Positions 7,207-16,085 of a stretch of 28,665 bases of DNA are shown piece after piece. Made by a program: the position numbers and the translations under genes. A model generated the notes under the pieces. The model was not told where the DNA came from, did no database searches, and saw only the letters and a list, made by a program, of their open reading frames with translations. Source of the stretch: Neofamilia sp964346535 (GTDB lineage Bacteria; Bacillota; Clostridia; Tissierellales; Peptoniphilaceae); contig CAYFUN010000015.1 of NCBI GenBank assembly GCA_964346535.1, positions 1 to 28,665 of the forward strand, written 5' to 3'. Position 1 is the first letter of the stretch, and each line of letters opens with the position of its first letter.

Positions 7207-9213
7207 TTAGAATAATCCGAAATATCCAACAAATAATGGAGCAAATACAAGAGCTACTATGGTCATAAGTTTAATTAAAATGTTAATTGATGGACCTGAA
7301 GTATCTTTAAATGGATCTCCTACAGTGTCTCCTGTAACTGCTGCTGCGTGAGCAGGGCTTCCTTTGCCGCCATATTTGCCTTCTTCGATATATTTCTTTG
7401 CATTGTCCCAAGCTCCACCAGCATTTGACATAAAGATTGCCATTAGAACACCTGATACAAGTGAACCTGCTAGCATTCCGCCTAGGGCTTCTGATCCTAA
7501 AATTAATCCTACTGCTACTGGAGAGATAATTGCCATTAAGCCTGGGATAATCATTTCTCTTAAAGCAGCTGCTGTAGAAATATCTACACATTTTGCATAT
7601 TCTGGTATAGCAGTACCTTCCATAATTCCAGGTATTTCTTTAAATTGTCTTCTAACTTCTTCAATCATTGAATTAGCAGCTTTTCCAACTGCGTTCATAG
7701 TATAAGCTGAGAAAGCAAATGGTAACATACCACCAATAAACATACCAGCAATTACTCCTGGCTTTGTAACGTCAATTGATTGTAGTTGAACAGCTTGAGT
7801 GTATGATACAAATAGAGATAAGGCTGTAAGAGCAGCTGATCCTATTGCAAATCCTTTACCAATTGCTGCTGTTGTATTTCCTACTGCATCTAAAGAGTCA
7901 GTAATTTCTCTAACATTGTCTGGAAGTTCGCACATTTCAGCAATACCACCAGCGTTGTCAGCAATTGGACCATAAGCATCAACTGCTATAGTTATACCTG
8001 CAGTTGATAACATACCTACTGCTGCAATGGCAATACCATATAGGCCTTGAAGGGTATTTGTATTTCCACCTGATCCAGTGAAAGCTACAATAATTCCAAT
8101 AGCTATAACAATTATTGGTCCTACAGTTGACATCATTCCAGCTGCTAAACCAGAAATAATATTTGTTGATGCTCCAGTTTGAGAGTCATGAGCAATTTTC
8201 TTAACTGCTTGATAGTCAGCTGAAGTATAGATTTCTGTTAATTTTGAAATTACTAGTCCTACAACAACACCTGCTGCAACTCCAACAAATGGTTTTAATG
8301 ATTTTAATAGTATAAGTGAGAATACTGCACCTGCAATTAAAGTTACACCAGAAGCAGCATAAGTTCCCATATTTAATGCTTTTTGTGGATCCTTGTCACC
8401 TTTAACAGTATAGCAACCAAAAATTGATGCTAAAATACCAACTGATGCTAGGATAAATGTATAAGTTACACCAGCTGTATTATAAGCAGCTAGTCCTAAA
8501 ACTAAACCTGAAAGTAAAGCTCCTACATAAGATTCAAAAAGGTCAGCTCCCATTCCTGCTACGTCACCAACGTTGTCTCCAACGTTATCTGCAATAACAG
8601 CTGGGTTTCTTGGGTCGTCTTCTGGAATTCCAGCTTCAACCTTACCAACAAGGTCGGCACCAACGTCTGCTGCCTTAGTATAAATACCTCCACCTACTCT
8701 TGAGAATAGTGCAATTGAAGATGCACCTAGAGAGAAACCATAAACAACATCAGTATTTCCTCCAGATAAAAAGTAAGAAAGAGAAATTCCTATAATTCCT
8801 AATCCAACAACACACATTCCCATAACTGCTCCGCCTGAAAAAGCAACGTCTAATGCTTTAGCCATACCGCTTTGCATAGCAGAGTTAGCAGTTCTTACAT
8901 TTGCCTTAGTGGCAACGTTCATTCCAATGTATCCAGCTAAAATTGAAAATGCAGCCCCAAATACAAAGGTAAGTGGTAGGCCAAAAGATTTTCCACCTAC
9001 AAAAAATAAAATAATTACCATCGCAAGGGTGAAGATTCCTATAACCTTATACTCCCTGCCTAAAAATGCCATAGCACCATCGTGTATATAGCCAGAAATT
9101 TCTTTCATTCTATCATTTCCAGCATCAATCTTATTGATAAAACTGATTTTAGAAAAAGCAAAAATTAAAGCAATTACTCCAACTATTGGCGCTAAATAAT
9201 TTAAAAAGTCCAT
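7207..9213 (-). CDS. hppA: K+-dependent membrane-bound ion-pumping pyrophosphatase
   Basis: A 668-residue, roughly 16-helix membrane protein that couples pyrophosphate hydrolysis to Na+ and/or H+ export. The active-site loops are intact: GGIYTKAADVGADLVGK (176-191), EDDPRNPAVIADNVGDNVGD (198-217), DAYGPIADNAGGI, and C-terminal GDTVGDPFKDTSGPS. GNTTAAIGKG (445-454) has Ala where K+-independent enzymes carry Lys, so this is the K+-dependent class. Glu227 in GADLFESYVG matches the position of the ion-gate Glu of Na+-pumping members such as the Thermotoga enzyme, which suggests sodium transport. The same Glu also occurs in some H+ or dual pumps, so the ion is not settled. AGGAGG overlaps the secG stop and sets the start. 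Co-transcribed with secG. Confidence 0.96.
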   Translation of the reverse strand: MDFLNYLAPIVGVIALIFAFSKISFINKIDAGNDRMKEISGYIHDGAMAFLGREYKVIGIFTLAMVIILFFVGGKSFGLPLTFVFGAAFSILAGYIGMNVATKANVRTANSAMQSGMAKALDVAFSGGAVMGMCVVGLGIIGISLSYFLSGGNTDVVYGFSLGASSIALFSRVGGGIYTKAADVGADLVGKVEAGIPEDDPRNPAVIADNVGDNVGDVAGMGADLFESYVGALLSGLVLGLAAYNTAGVTYTFILASVGILASIFGCYTVKGDKDPQKALNMGTYAASGVTLIAGAVFSLILLKSLKPFVGVAAGVVVGLVISKLTEIYTSADYQAVKKIAHDSQTGASTNIISGLAAGMMSTVGPIIVIAIGIIVAFTGSGGNTNTLQGLYGIAIAAVGMLSTAGITIAVDAYGPIADNAGGIAEMCELPDNVREITDSLDAVGNTTAAIGKGFAIGSAALTALSLFVSYTQAVQLQSIDVTKPGVIAGMFIGGMLPFAFSAYTMNAVGKAANSMIEEVRRQFKEIPGIMEGTAIPEYAKCVDISTAAALREMIIPGLMAIISPVAVGLILGSEALGGMLAGSLVSGVLMAIFMSNAGGAWDNAKKYIEEGKYGGKGSPAHAAAVTGDTVGDPFKDTSGPSINILIKLMTIVALVFAPLFVGYFGLF

Positions 9214-9222
9214 TTCTTCCTC

Positions 9223-9453
9223 CTACGCTCTTGCTAATAATATTAGAGAAATAGCCAATACAATAGCTGCTATAATATTAGCTCTATTAATCATTGCTTC
9301 TTTACTATTTCCCTTGTTTCCTTCCCAGAATGATTCAGAAGCACCGCCGCCCATAATTGCAGCCATGTTATTATCTGCTGGTTCTGAAATAAGTGTCAAA
9401 ATAATAAGTGTTAAACTTGAAACTAACACTAGTATTGACAATAATGTTGTCAT
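9223..9453 (-). CDS. secG: Preprotein translocase subunit SecG
   Basis: A 76-residue protein with two membrane helices (about residues 2-22 and 56-75) separated by a Gly-rich cytoplasmic loop. The loop reads MGGGASESFWEGNKG, the SecG hallmark (GGGAE-x-F-x-GxxKG). SecG joins SecY and SecE in the protein export channel. A longer frame exists upstream, to 9483, but the ATG at 9451-9453 has GGAGG six bases before it and begins MTTLLSILVL directly at the first helix. The ten extra residues (MYLIYEWRNI) lack a ribosome site and would be non-typical. It is the first gene of an operon with hppA, nine bases apart. Confidence 0.88.
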   Translation of the reverse strand: MTTLLSILVLVSSLTLIILTLISEPADNNMAAIMGGGASESFWEGNKGNSKEAMINRANIIAAIVLAISLILLARA

Positions 9454-9490
9454 AATATTCCTCCATTCATAAATTAAATACAATATATAA

Positions 9491-9519
9491 ATATTAGCAT
9501 AATAGCCATATTTTTACAA
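9491..9519 (-). promoter_or_regulatory. Promoter of secG-hppA
   Basis: On the minus strand TTGTAA (plus 9514-9519), a 17-base spacer and TAATAT (plus 9491-9496) preceded by TGC. It has the same elements and spacing as the proximal rpmB promoter at 171-199. Confidence 0.5.
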
Positions 9520-9555
9520 TATTAAATGCTATTTACATAAATTTAAAAGTCGTTT

Positions 9556-10020
9556 TTACATGATTAATCTCGATGCCATTGAATTATTGGATTTTTGCAT
9601 AAATAAACTGTTGGTAATATCATCTATAATTGATCTAACATCTTCAATGTTTTCTATAAACTCTTCAATTTTAATTCTCGAGAAAAAGTTTATATCCTTA
9701 TTGAAAATATCTTGATCTATAAAATCATCGTTTATGTCTAAAAACCCATTTGACCTATCATAGTTAGTAACTTGTTCTAACTCTGATTCAAATAAGTCGA
9801 TAAATCTTTCGCTAAATTCTAACTTTTTAAATAGATAATCAGCAATTCTACTATCAAGGGCCTTGCCTCTATAGGAATTATTAGTTAGAAATAAATCTAG
9901 TTCGTCTAAGTTGTCCTTAAGAAGGTTTGTAATTGAGTCTAGCTCTCTAGAAAGTTCTAAGCCTATTTCTATTATACTTTGTAGCTGCAAGTCCTCTATT
10001 GCCAAGTCTTTATAGTACAT
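9556..10020 (-). CDS. Unrecognised acidic helical protein downstream of addA
   Basis: A 154-residue soluble protein that I do not recognise. It is rich in Asp, Glu, Ile, Leu and Asn, has no Cys, no signal peptide and no membrane segment, and is probably all-helical (for example SIIEIGLELSRELDSITNLL and IEEFIENIEDVRSIIDDI). A longer frame reaches 10068, overlapping addA by 38 bases. The start at 10018-10020 is preferred because AGGTGAT, matching the 16S anti-Shine-Dalgarno, lies 11 bases upstream and contains the addA stop codon, a typical coupled arrangement. It is the last gene of the queT-to-addA string. I see no clear terminator after it, so transcription may continue into secG. Position suggests, but does not show, a link to AddAB repair. 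Confidence 0.7.
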   Translation of the reverse strand: MYYKDLAIEDLQLQSIIEIGLELSRELDSITNLLKDNLDELDLFLTNNSYRGKALDSRIADYLFKKLEFSERFIDLFESELEQVTNYDRSNGFLDINDDFIDQDIFNKDINFFSRIKIEEFIENIEDVRSIIDDITNSLFMQKSNNSMASRLIM

Positions 10021-10030
10021 AATAATCTTA

Positions 10031-13000
10031 TCACCTGTTACATAAGTCTTTGTATTTACAATAGTCATTACAAGTCTGACAATAATTGTACTTGTCTATA
10101 CTATCATTGTCTCCTATAAATCTCAAGAAGTAGTTTAAATCTTTTTTCAATTTTTCTATTTCTTCTTTATCAAAGCTGACTTTTACTAAGTCATCGGCCT
10201 CTAAAAATAATAGGTAGGATCCCTTAAGTGGCTGAGAGAAAATTTCTTCTGCTGCTAGAGAGTATATTAAAATTTGGTCCTTATAAGTCTCTATCAGATC
10301 AGAGATTTTTCCATGTCTATTTGTTTTAAAGTCTACAATTTCTATTCCTTCATCTGTAAGAATTAGTTGATCAATAGCCCCTTGGATAAATCCATTTTCT
10401 AAATTTAAAATAAAAGGAAACTCAAAATATTTTTCTCCATTAAGTTTGTGATTTTTATAAGACCTAAGATTTTTTTCTAATCTTTTAATAATTACAGACT
10501 TGTCATCTACATTAATATCTCTTAATTTTACGGCAATTAGGTCATTAGTATCTGAAAAAGATTCCATTTCTTCTATTATAGAGTGGACTAGGCTACCATA
10601 GTCTGTAGCTGCCAAGGGAAAACCATCTTTAGATATAAATTCATCTTGACCATCAACAAAATCTTCTTCCAAGTCATTAGAAAGTTTAATTTGGTCCCTA
10701 AGGCCTAGCTTATATTTATAATAGTATTCTCTAGGACATCTTTTGTAGACCATATAGGCGGAAATACTACTTGTAACTTTAATTTGCTCTTTGGTCCTAA
10801 GTTTATGGTCTCTTACTTTACTTTCGTCAGTAGAAATTTTTTTGATTCCTTTTTTGCTTGTTATTTGTTTTGGCATAGCTTCTATAATTTCATAATCATA
10901 GTCTTCTAAGGATTCAAGTAAGGATAAGAAGCTATTATCACTGTCATCTGATGGAATTTTTCTTTCTTTAGTAGATATAAAGATAAAATCTTCCTTGGCC
11001 CTAGTGACACATACATATAGAAGTCTATCCCTTTCTTCAAGGTATTCCAAAAAGTTTTCTTCTTGAACTAAAGCAAAAGCCTGACTGTCTTTTCTTGTTC
11101 TTATTCCATAACCGAATTTGTCATTTAAGATTATGGAGCTTTTATCTTTTGCTGGGCTATTTTGACAGTCGTAAAAAATTACACTTTTAAATTCAAGGCC
11201 CTTGGATCCATGAATAGTCATTAAATTAACTGCGCCTTTGGAAGATAAAACTAAGGCCTCGTTTAAATCATCCTTTTCTTCTAACATTAGAAAATCTAAA
11301 AACTCATTTATTGAAGAAGAGTTGTTTTCTTCAAAAGCAAGAATCATCTCTTCAAATTTTTTGACATTTTCAATTTCTTGATTTGTAGTAGAAGTTAGAG
11401 TCAGAAATTCATAATAGTTACAGCTATTAATAAATGTCTTAAAAACTTCGTACATAGAAACCTTGTTTTTTATAGAGATAATATTTTCTAAAATTTCTTT
11501 GGCAAAAATAAAGTTTTCATCTTCTCCTATATAATTAGACAGATTATAATACAGGCTTTTATCACTAGCTTTTGCCAACTTAAAAAGACTATTGTCATCT
11601 ATCAGAAAAAAATTACTCCTTAAAAGACCGTAAAGGCTTTCTGAATCTTCAGGATTATTGAGAAATTTAAAAAATAAAATTATATCTAGAATTTCTCTCT
11701 TGTTATAAAAGTTTCTGGACTTTGGGTTTATATAGGGAATATTATAGACTGAAAGATAGTATTCAAGTTCGGCTAATTTTGTAGACGACCTAAATAAAAC
11801 TCCTATGTCAGATAAGTCTCGTCCTTGCTTGTGTAAGTCTAAAATTTTTCTAGCTACAATTTCTCCTTCTGCTAACTTTTCCTCATCTTCTTTGCCTACA
11901 ATATTTATATATTCAATTTTTTTGTTATATAAGTCATCCTTAGCCCAAGGAATTTTTGCCTCTAAGCTTGTATAGTCTTTGGCCATTAATCTTGTAAATA
12001 AATTATTGGCGTAGCTAACTAAGGTATGAGAAGACCTATAATTTTCTTTTAATTCTATAATTTTTCCGCCAGTTCTCTCTATGTCCTCTCTCACTTCTTT
12101 AAAGACATTTAAGTCTGATCCTCTAAATCCGTAAATAGATTGCTTAGGGTCACCAACTACAAATAGATTTTTTCGGTCTAAAAAATTTTTATCTGTGGAA
12201 ATTTTGTAAAAAATCTTTTTTTGATAGGAGTTTGTATCTTGAAACTCATCTATCATAATGTGGCTGTATTTATTTTTTATTTCATCTAGGACTTTTTTAT
12301 CATCTAAAAGCAAATTTGTATAATACAAAAGGTCTGAAAATTCTACTAAACCCTTTGCCTTCTTCTCTTCCATATAAATCCTATCAAGATCTTTGACCAT
12401 GGAGTTTATAAGTTCATAATATACTAGGTCCTCTTTTTCGTAAAATAAGATAGTTAGTCTTAAGTCTTTTTGAAGAAAGTCTACATCAGTTTTTTTAGAA
12501 AGATTGTCAAGACCTTTCTTAAGTTCATAGAGACTTGCTTTTATTATTTCCTGGTCATCAGTTCTTAAATTAGCGATAAGGCCATTTTTAATATCTTTGA
12601 CAATTTTGTCTCTGCCGTTAATTATCTTTTCTTCTTTTAAGCTCTCTACTGTTTCTCCTAATTTTAAAAGAAAAATATCTAGATTAGAGTCTTCAAGACT
12701 GTAAAGTGGATTTTTTCCTAAAAGCTCATCAAAGTCGTAGCCCTTAGCTTTAATCTTTTTATAAGTATCTCTAAGTTCATATAGGAAAAATTCCTCCTTA
12801 GCATAGTTTTTATCAACTAAATACTTGGTCAAAGTTTGGTCACTTTGTAAATATTTGACAAAAACATCTTGAAGAGCCTTATTTAATATGAGATTGGCCT
12901 CTGCTTCTTCAATAATTTTATAGTCAGATGGTAGACCAATTTTAAAAGAGTTTTCACTAATAATTTTTTGGCAAAAACTATCTATTGTAGAAATATTTAA

Positions 13001-13282
13001 AAGACCTATATTCTTATATAAACCTTTAAATCTAGAATTTTCTTCTTCTAAGTTCTCAATCTCTTTAGAAATCCTATCAACCATTTCTTTAGTTGCCTTT
13101 TTAGTAAAGGTTATGGCCAAAATTTTTTCCATGGCCTTGCTAGGCTCTAGAGGAGATTTTTTTATTATATTTATAAACCTATGGGTTAAAATTGCTGTCT
13201 TACCTGTTCCTGCTCCAGCTATAACACAAACATTGTCGTCTATAGTATTTATAGCAAGCTCTTGGTCTTTGTTAAATTTCAT
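10031..13282 (-). CDS. addA: ATP-dependent helicase/nuclease subunit A (AddA)
   Basis: A 1083-residue UvrD-type helicase fused to a PD-(D/E)xK nuclease; with AddB it resects double-strand breaks for RecA loading. Helicase motifs in order: Walker A AGAGTGKT (22-29), ITFTKKA, IDEFQD (D345-E346), VGDPKQSIYGFRG, ELKENYRS, MTIHGSKGLEF and LLYVCVTRAKE. The nuclease domain has H900 (GSLVHSII), D971 (GAIDQL) and D984-x-K986 (VDFKTNR). It is about 150 residues shorter than Bacillus AddA. Odd: it has CPREYYYKY with C849 plus C-terminal C1068, C1071, C1075 and C1081, the pattern of an iron-sulfur-stapled nuclease, which is normally reported for AddB only. The start overlaps the end of addB by 11 bases, so translation is probably coupled. 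Confidence 0.95.
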   Translation of the reverse strand: MKFNKDQELAINTIDDNVCVIAGAGTGKTAILTHRFINIIKKSPLEPSKAMEKILAITFTKKATKEMVDRISKEIENLEEENSRFKGLYKNIGLLNISTIDSFCQKIISENSFKIGLPSDYKIIEEAEANLILNKALQDVFVKYLQSDQTLTKYLVDKNYAKEEFFLYELRDTYKKIKAKGYDFDELLGKNPLYSLEDSNLDIFLLKLGETVESLKEEKIINGRDKIVKDIKNGLIANLRTDDQEIIKASLYELKKGLDNLSKKTDVDFLQKDLRLTILFYEKEDLVYYELINSMVKDLDRIYMEEKKAKGLVEFSDLLYYTNLLLDDKKVLDEIKNKYSHIMIDEFQDTNSYQKKIFYKISTDKNFLDRKNLFVVGDPKQSIYGFRGSDLNVFKEVREDIERTGGKIIELKENYRSSHTLVSYANNLFTRLMAKDYTSLEAKIPWAKDDLYNKKIEYINIVGKEDEEKLAEGEIVARKILDLHKQGRDLSDIGVLFRSSTKLAELEYYLSVYNIPYINPKSRNFYNKREILDIILFFKFLNNPEDSESLYGLLRSNFFLIDDNSLFKLAKASDKSLYYNLSNYIGEDENFIFAKEILENIISIKNKVSMYEVFKTFINSCNYYEFLTLTSTTNQEIENVKKFEEMILAFEENNSSSINEFLDFLMLEEKDDLNEALVLSSKGAVNLMTIHGSKGLEFKSVIFYDCQNSPAKDKSSIILNDKFGYGIRTRKDSQAFALVQEENFLEYLEERDRLLYVCVTRAKEDFIFISTKERKIPSDDSDNSFLSLLESLEDYDYEIIEAMPKQITSKKGIKKISTDESKVRDHKLRTKEQIKVTSSISAYMVYKRCPREYYYKYKLGLRDQIKLSNDLEEDFVDGQDEFISKDGFPLAATDYGSLVHSIIEEMESFSDTNDLIAVKLRDINVDDKSVIIKRLEKNLRSYKNHKLNGEKYFEFPFILNLENGFIQGAIDQLILTDEGIEIVDFKTNRHGKISDLIETYKDQILIYSLAAEEIFSQPLKGSYLLFLEADDLVKVSFDKEEIEKLKKDLNYFLRFIGDNDSIDKYNYCQTCNDYCKYKDLCNR

Positions 13283-16085
13283 TAATTCCTAGGTCCTCTT
13301 TTCTGCATATTAGTCCATAAGGACACACTTGGCATGTCATTTTGTCAATAGGCTTTAGCATAAAATCGCCTTCTTGAATGTTTGAGTCAATTTCTTTTAT
13401 TAAAGATTTTAGCTGAGAAAAATAGTCTTCTATCACTTGGGCTTCCTCGCCTTTGTTTAAATAATCTTTTTTAAAGAGAAAGTTTGCAAGTCTTTCATTT
13501 TCTATAGACCCATAACTTATGCCAGCAAGATTATCTTGGCCAAGGATAAGCCCATATAGAGAAAGCTGAATATTTTTAAATTCTGCAAAAGAATTTTTTG
13601 TTGGTATAGCTCGAGACTTGTAGTCGTAGATTATATAAGATCCATCATCTCCAAGGTCAACTCGGTCTACTTTTCCGTAAATATTAATCTGACCGAAGGT
13701 GTTTTTAATATTTTTTTCAAAATACCTGGCCCTAAAGTTTTGTAAAAGAGCTTTTTGATTGGCTAGGTCTTTTTTTATATAGGCAAAGAGATAGTTTTTA
13801 TAAATTTCTTTTTGATATCCTTGTAGCTTAAGTTGAACATCCATTTTAGAGTCAAGGTCGTCAATTATTTTAACAAGTCTTTCTTCTATTTCCTCATCTG
13901 ATAAAGACTTATAATCATCTGACTTAAAAAATTCCTCTAAAACCTTGTGATAGATGTTTCCCTTGTCTATAAAAAAACTATCTTGATAGTCTAAGTCTAG
14001 GCTTTCGTATTTTAATATATAGGCCATATAATATTTAAAGGGACAGTCATTATAGTAGCCTAACATTTTTGGTGAATACTCTGCCCTATGAAAGTACAGC
14101 TTTCTATCTTTTATAGCTTCAACAAAGCCATTTAGCCTTGGGCTAAAGTTTTTTCTCTCTTCGTAAAGACCTGTAAGCCTATTTATATTACTAGCTTGGC
14201 TCTTTAATAAGTAATTAAAGTCGCCGTCTTCATGGCCAAAAAATTTTGCTGGCAAGGCCTTGTTGGCATAGTCATTTAAGTAATCACCATTAATTCTCTT
14301 TAAAGTATCATTTAATAAAACAGATCTTGAATCCTTGGCTTCTATATCTGAAAAAATATAGGAAAGAATTAAATTTTCTGCAAACGAAACTGTTTGTGAG
14401 TATAAGAGAATGCTATTGTCATAGGCTTCATAAAAATCTTCAACTTCAAAATTTATTTTCTTATGAAAATCTTTAAACTTGTCACTATACAAGTAGCCCC
14501 TAGTTTTTATTTTTGGATTATCATTGTTTAGGCCACAAATAATTTTATAGGGTGTATTTATTCCTATAGAATTTACTGCCTTTAAAACTTGAATCCCTTG
14601 AATTTTATTAGTTGAATAATAGTTTTCGTCTTCTAAATAATTTATTAAAAGGTCAAGAATATCATCAAAGTTAAGGCTCAAAATACTTTTAAAATTTTCT
14701 ACCTTGGCTAGGATTTTTTCCAAAGCTTCTACAGCCATTAAATAATCTGATAAAATTTTTTCGTCTTGGTTTTTTATAAAATTCTTTAAGATTTCGCCTT
14801 TAAAATTTTCCTCACAAAAATTATTTTTTAAATAATCTATTGGTTCATTTTTAAAAACACTTATTTGATTCTTAAGACCTTCTAAAAATTTTCCAAGGTC
14901 TAAATCAATCTTTGAATACTTATAGTACAAGCCCTTGTAGTCAAATTCTCTTAAGGACCTTACAAATTCATTTTCATTTATATTTTCATCTATATGGCTT
15001 TTAAAATTTAAATTGTCATCATAAAAACAAGAAATAAGTTTTTTCTTTTCATCGTTTTTTACAAAATATAAAAAATTTAAAAGAGAAGAAATTAACGGCA
15101 AAGACCTTAGTTTTTCTTCATTCATAATATTTAGGTCTAGTTTTTCTTCTTTGCCCAGGGTTTTTAGAATATTCTCATAGTCATTGGGAATTATTAGTGA
15201 TATTTGATCTAAGGGAGTATCAGCCAAGTTTTTGTTAATATAATTAATTATTTGCTTAACCTCTTCAAGCTTATTAACTGCTGGCAATACCACAGTATTT
15301 ATATCATAGGTATTTTCATCGTCAGAAAAAATATCTAGGCCAATATTAGCATCTGAGTTTTCAAAGGTCTCGTCAATTTTAAAAGATAAGGCTTCTAAGT
15401 CTCTTTTCGTCTTTATAAATTTCCTATTAGGTCTCTTGGTATAAAAAGGAAATTGAACAGTAACTTTATTGTCCTTGGCTTTTAGACTTTCAATAACTTT
15501 AAGTTCCTGGCTTCTAAATTCAATAAAGCCATTTATAACAATATCGTAGTCTTTAAATTTTTCGCTGTCTTTCAGATTCTTTATCCCATCAAAATACAGG
15601 CCTATGTCATCTTCTAAAGAATTTTCCTTTAAAAAATCTTCGTAGGCCTTGTATATATTTGCTAAGTTTTTTAAATCTAAGTCATCATCAACTTGAGATT
15701 TGTAAATTTCACTGCTGATTTCAAATGACTTTATGTCTAGTAGATAGGTAAGAATTTCTTTGGCTGTGCCTAGGGATGAAGAATAAGCATAATATTCATC
15801 TTCTAAAATCTTTTTTATTATCCAAGCCCCTTCTTCCCTTGATATATATTTTTTCTTAGGGTCTTTAAAGTCACTTACTAGGTCATCAAAGGTTAGAATG
15901 TTTTTAATAGAAACTCCACCTACAGCTTGAGCCAGAGCTTTTCTCATATGGTCTAGTTGGGAATAGTTGGCTAAGATAAAAATTGTCTTTAGCCTATCTC
16001 TGGCAGCAAGATTTTTAAAGTCATTAATATTGTCCCTATTAAAGTCGTAACCTATTTCTCTTATAATTAACTTATTCATATTCAT
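13272..16085 (-). CDS. addB: ATP-dependent nuclease subunit B (AddB)
   Basis: A 937-residue AddB-type protein, the second nuclease subunit of AddAB. The C-terminal nuclease domain has CPFKYYMAY (C681), GNIYHKVLEEF, the metal-binding VDRVDLG and IIYDYKSR, and QLSLYGL. It ends with MTCQVCPYGLICR, whose C918-x2-C921-x5-C927 completes the expected 4Fe-4S site. The N-terminal part is helicase-like in fold but shows no Walker A P-loop, unlike Bacillus AddB, so ATP-driven translocation probably rests on AddA. It is shorter than the ~1160 residues usual in bacilli. Two possible ATG starts lie six bases apart (16083-16085 and 16077-16079), neither with a good ribosome site. The gene overlaps the ROK kinase stop by 14 bases, which suggests coupled translation. 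Confidence 0.9.
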   Translation of the reverse strand: MNMNKLIIREIGYDFNRDNINDFKNLAARDRLKTIFILANYSQLDHMRKALAQAVGGVSIKNILTFDDLVSDFKDPKKKYISREEGAWIIKKILEDEYYAYSSSLGTAKEILTYLLDIKSFEISSEIYKSQVDDDLDLKNLANIYKAYEDFLKENSLEDDIGLYFDGIKNLKDSEKFKDYDIVINGFIEFRSQELKVIESLKAKDNKVTVQFPFYTKRPNRKFIKTKRDLEALSFKIDETFENSDANIGLDIFSDDENTYDINTVVLPAVNKLEEVKQIINYINKNLADTPLDQISLIIPNDYENILKTLGKEEKLDLNIMNEEKLRSLPLISSLLNFLYFVKNDEKKKLISCFYDDNLNFKSHIDENINENEFVRSLREFDYKGLYYKYSKIDLDLGKFLEGLKNQISVFKNEPIDYLKNNFCEENFKGEILKNFIKNQDEKILSDYLMAVEALEKILAKVENFKSILSLNFDDILDLLINYLEDENYYSTNKIQGIQVLKAVNSIGINTPYKIICGLNNDNPKIKTRGYLYSDKFKDFHKKINFEVEDFYEAYDNSILLYSQTVSFAENLILSYIFSDIEAKDSRSVLLNDTLKRINGDYLNDYANKALPAKFFGHEDGDFNYLLKSQASNINRLTGLYEERKNFSPRLNGFVEAIKDRKLYFHRAEYSPKMLGYYNDCPFKYYMAYILKYESLDLDYQDSFFIDKGNIYHKVLEEFFKSDDYKSLSDEEIEERLVKIIDDLDSKMDVQLKLQGYQKEIYKNYLFAYIKKDLANQKALLQNFRARYFEKNIKNTFGQINIYGKVDRVDLGDDGSYIIYDYKSRAIPTKNSFAEFKNIQLSLYGLILGQDNLAGISYGSIENERLANFLFKKDYLNKGEEAQVIEDYFSQLKSLIKEIDSNIQEGDFMLKPIDKMTCQVCPYGLICRKEDLGINEI

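Noticed and set aside
7307..7591. 94-residue leftward frame within hppA
   Set aside because: It overlaps a highly conserved hppA region in another frame, and its Arg/Ser/Cys-rich translation looks like an out-of-frame reading.
9454..9483. Ten-residue N-terminal extension of SecG
   Set aside because: No ribosome site precedes the upstream ATG, whereas the internal ATG has GGAGG at ideal spacing and starts at the first membrane helix.
10021..10068. Longer N terminus of the protein after addA
   Set aside because: It would overlap addA by 38 bases without a ribosome site; AGGTGAT supports the internal start.
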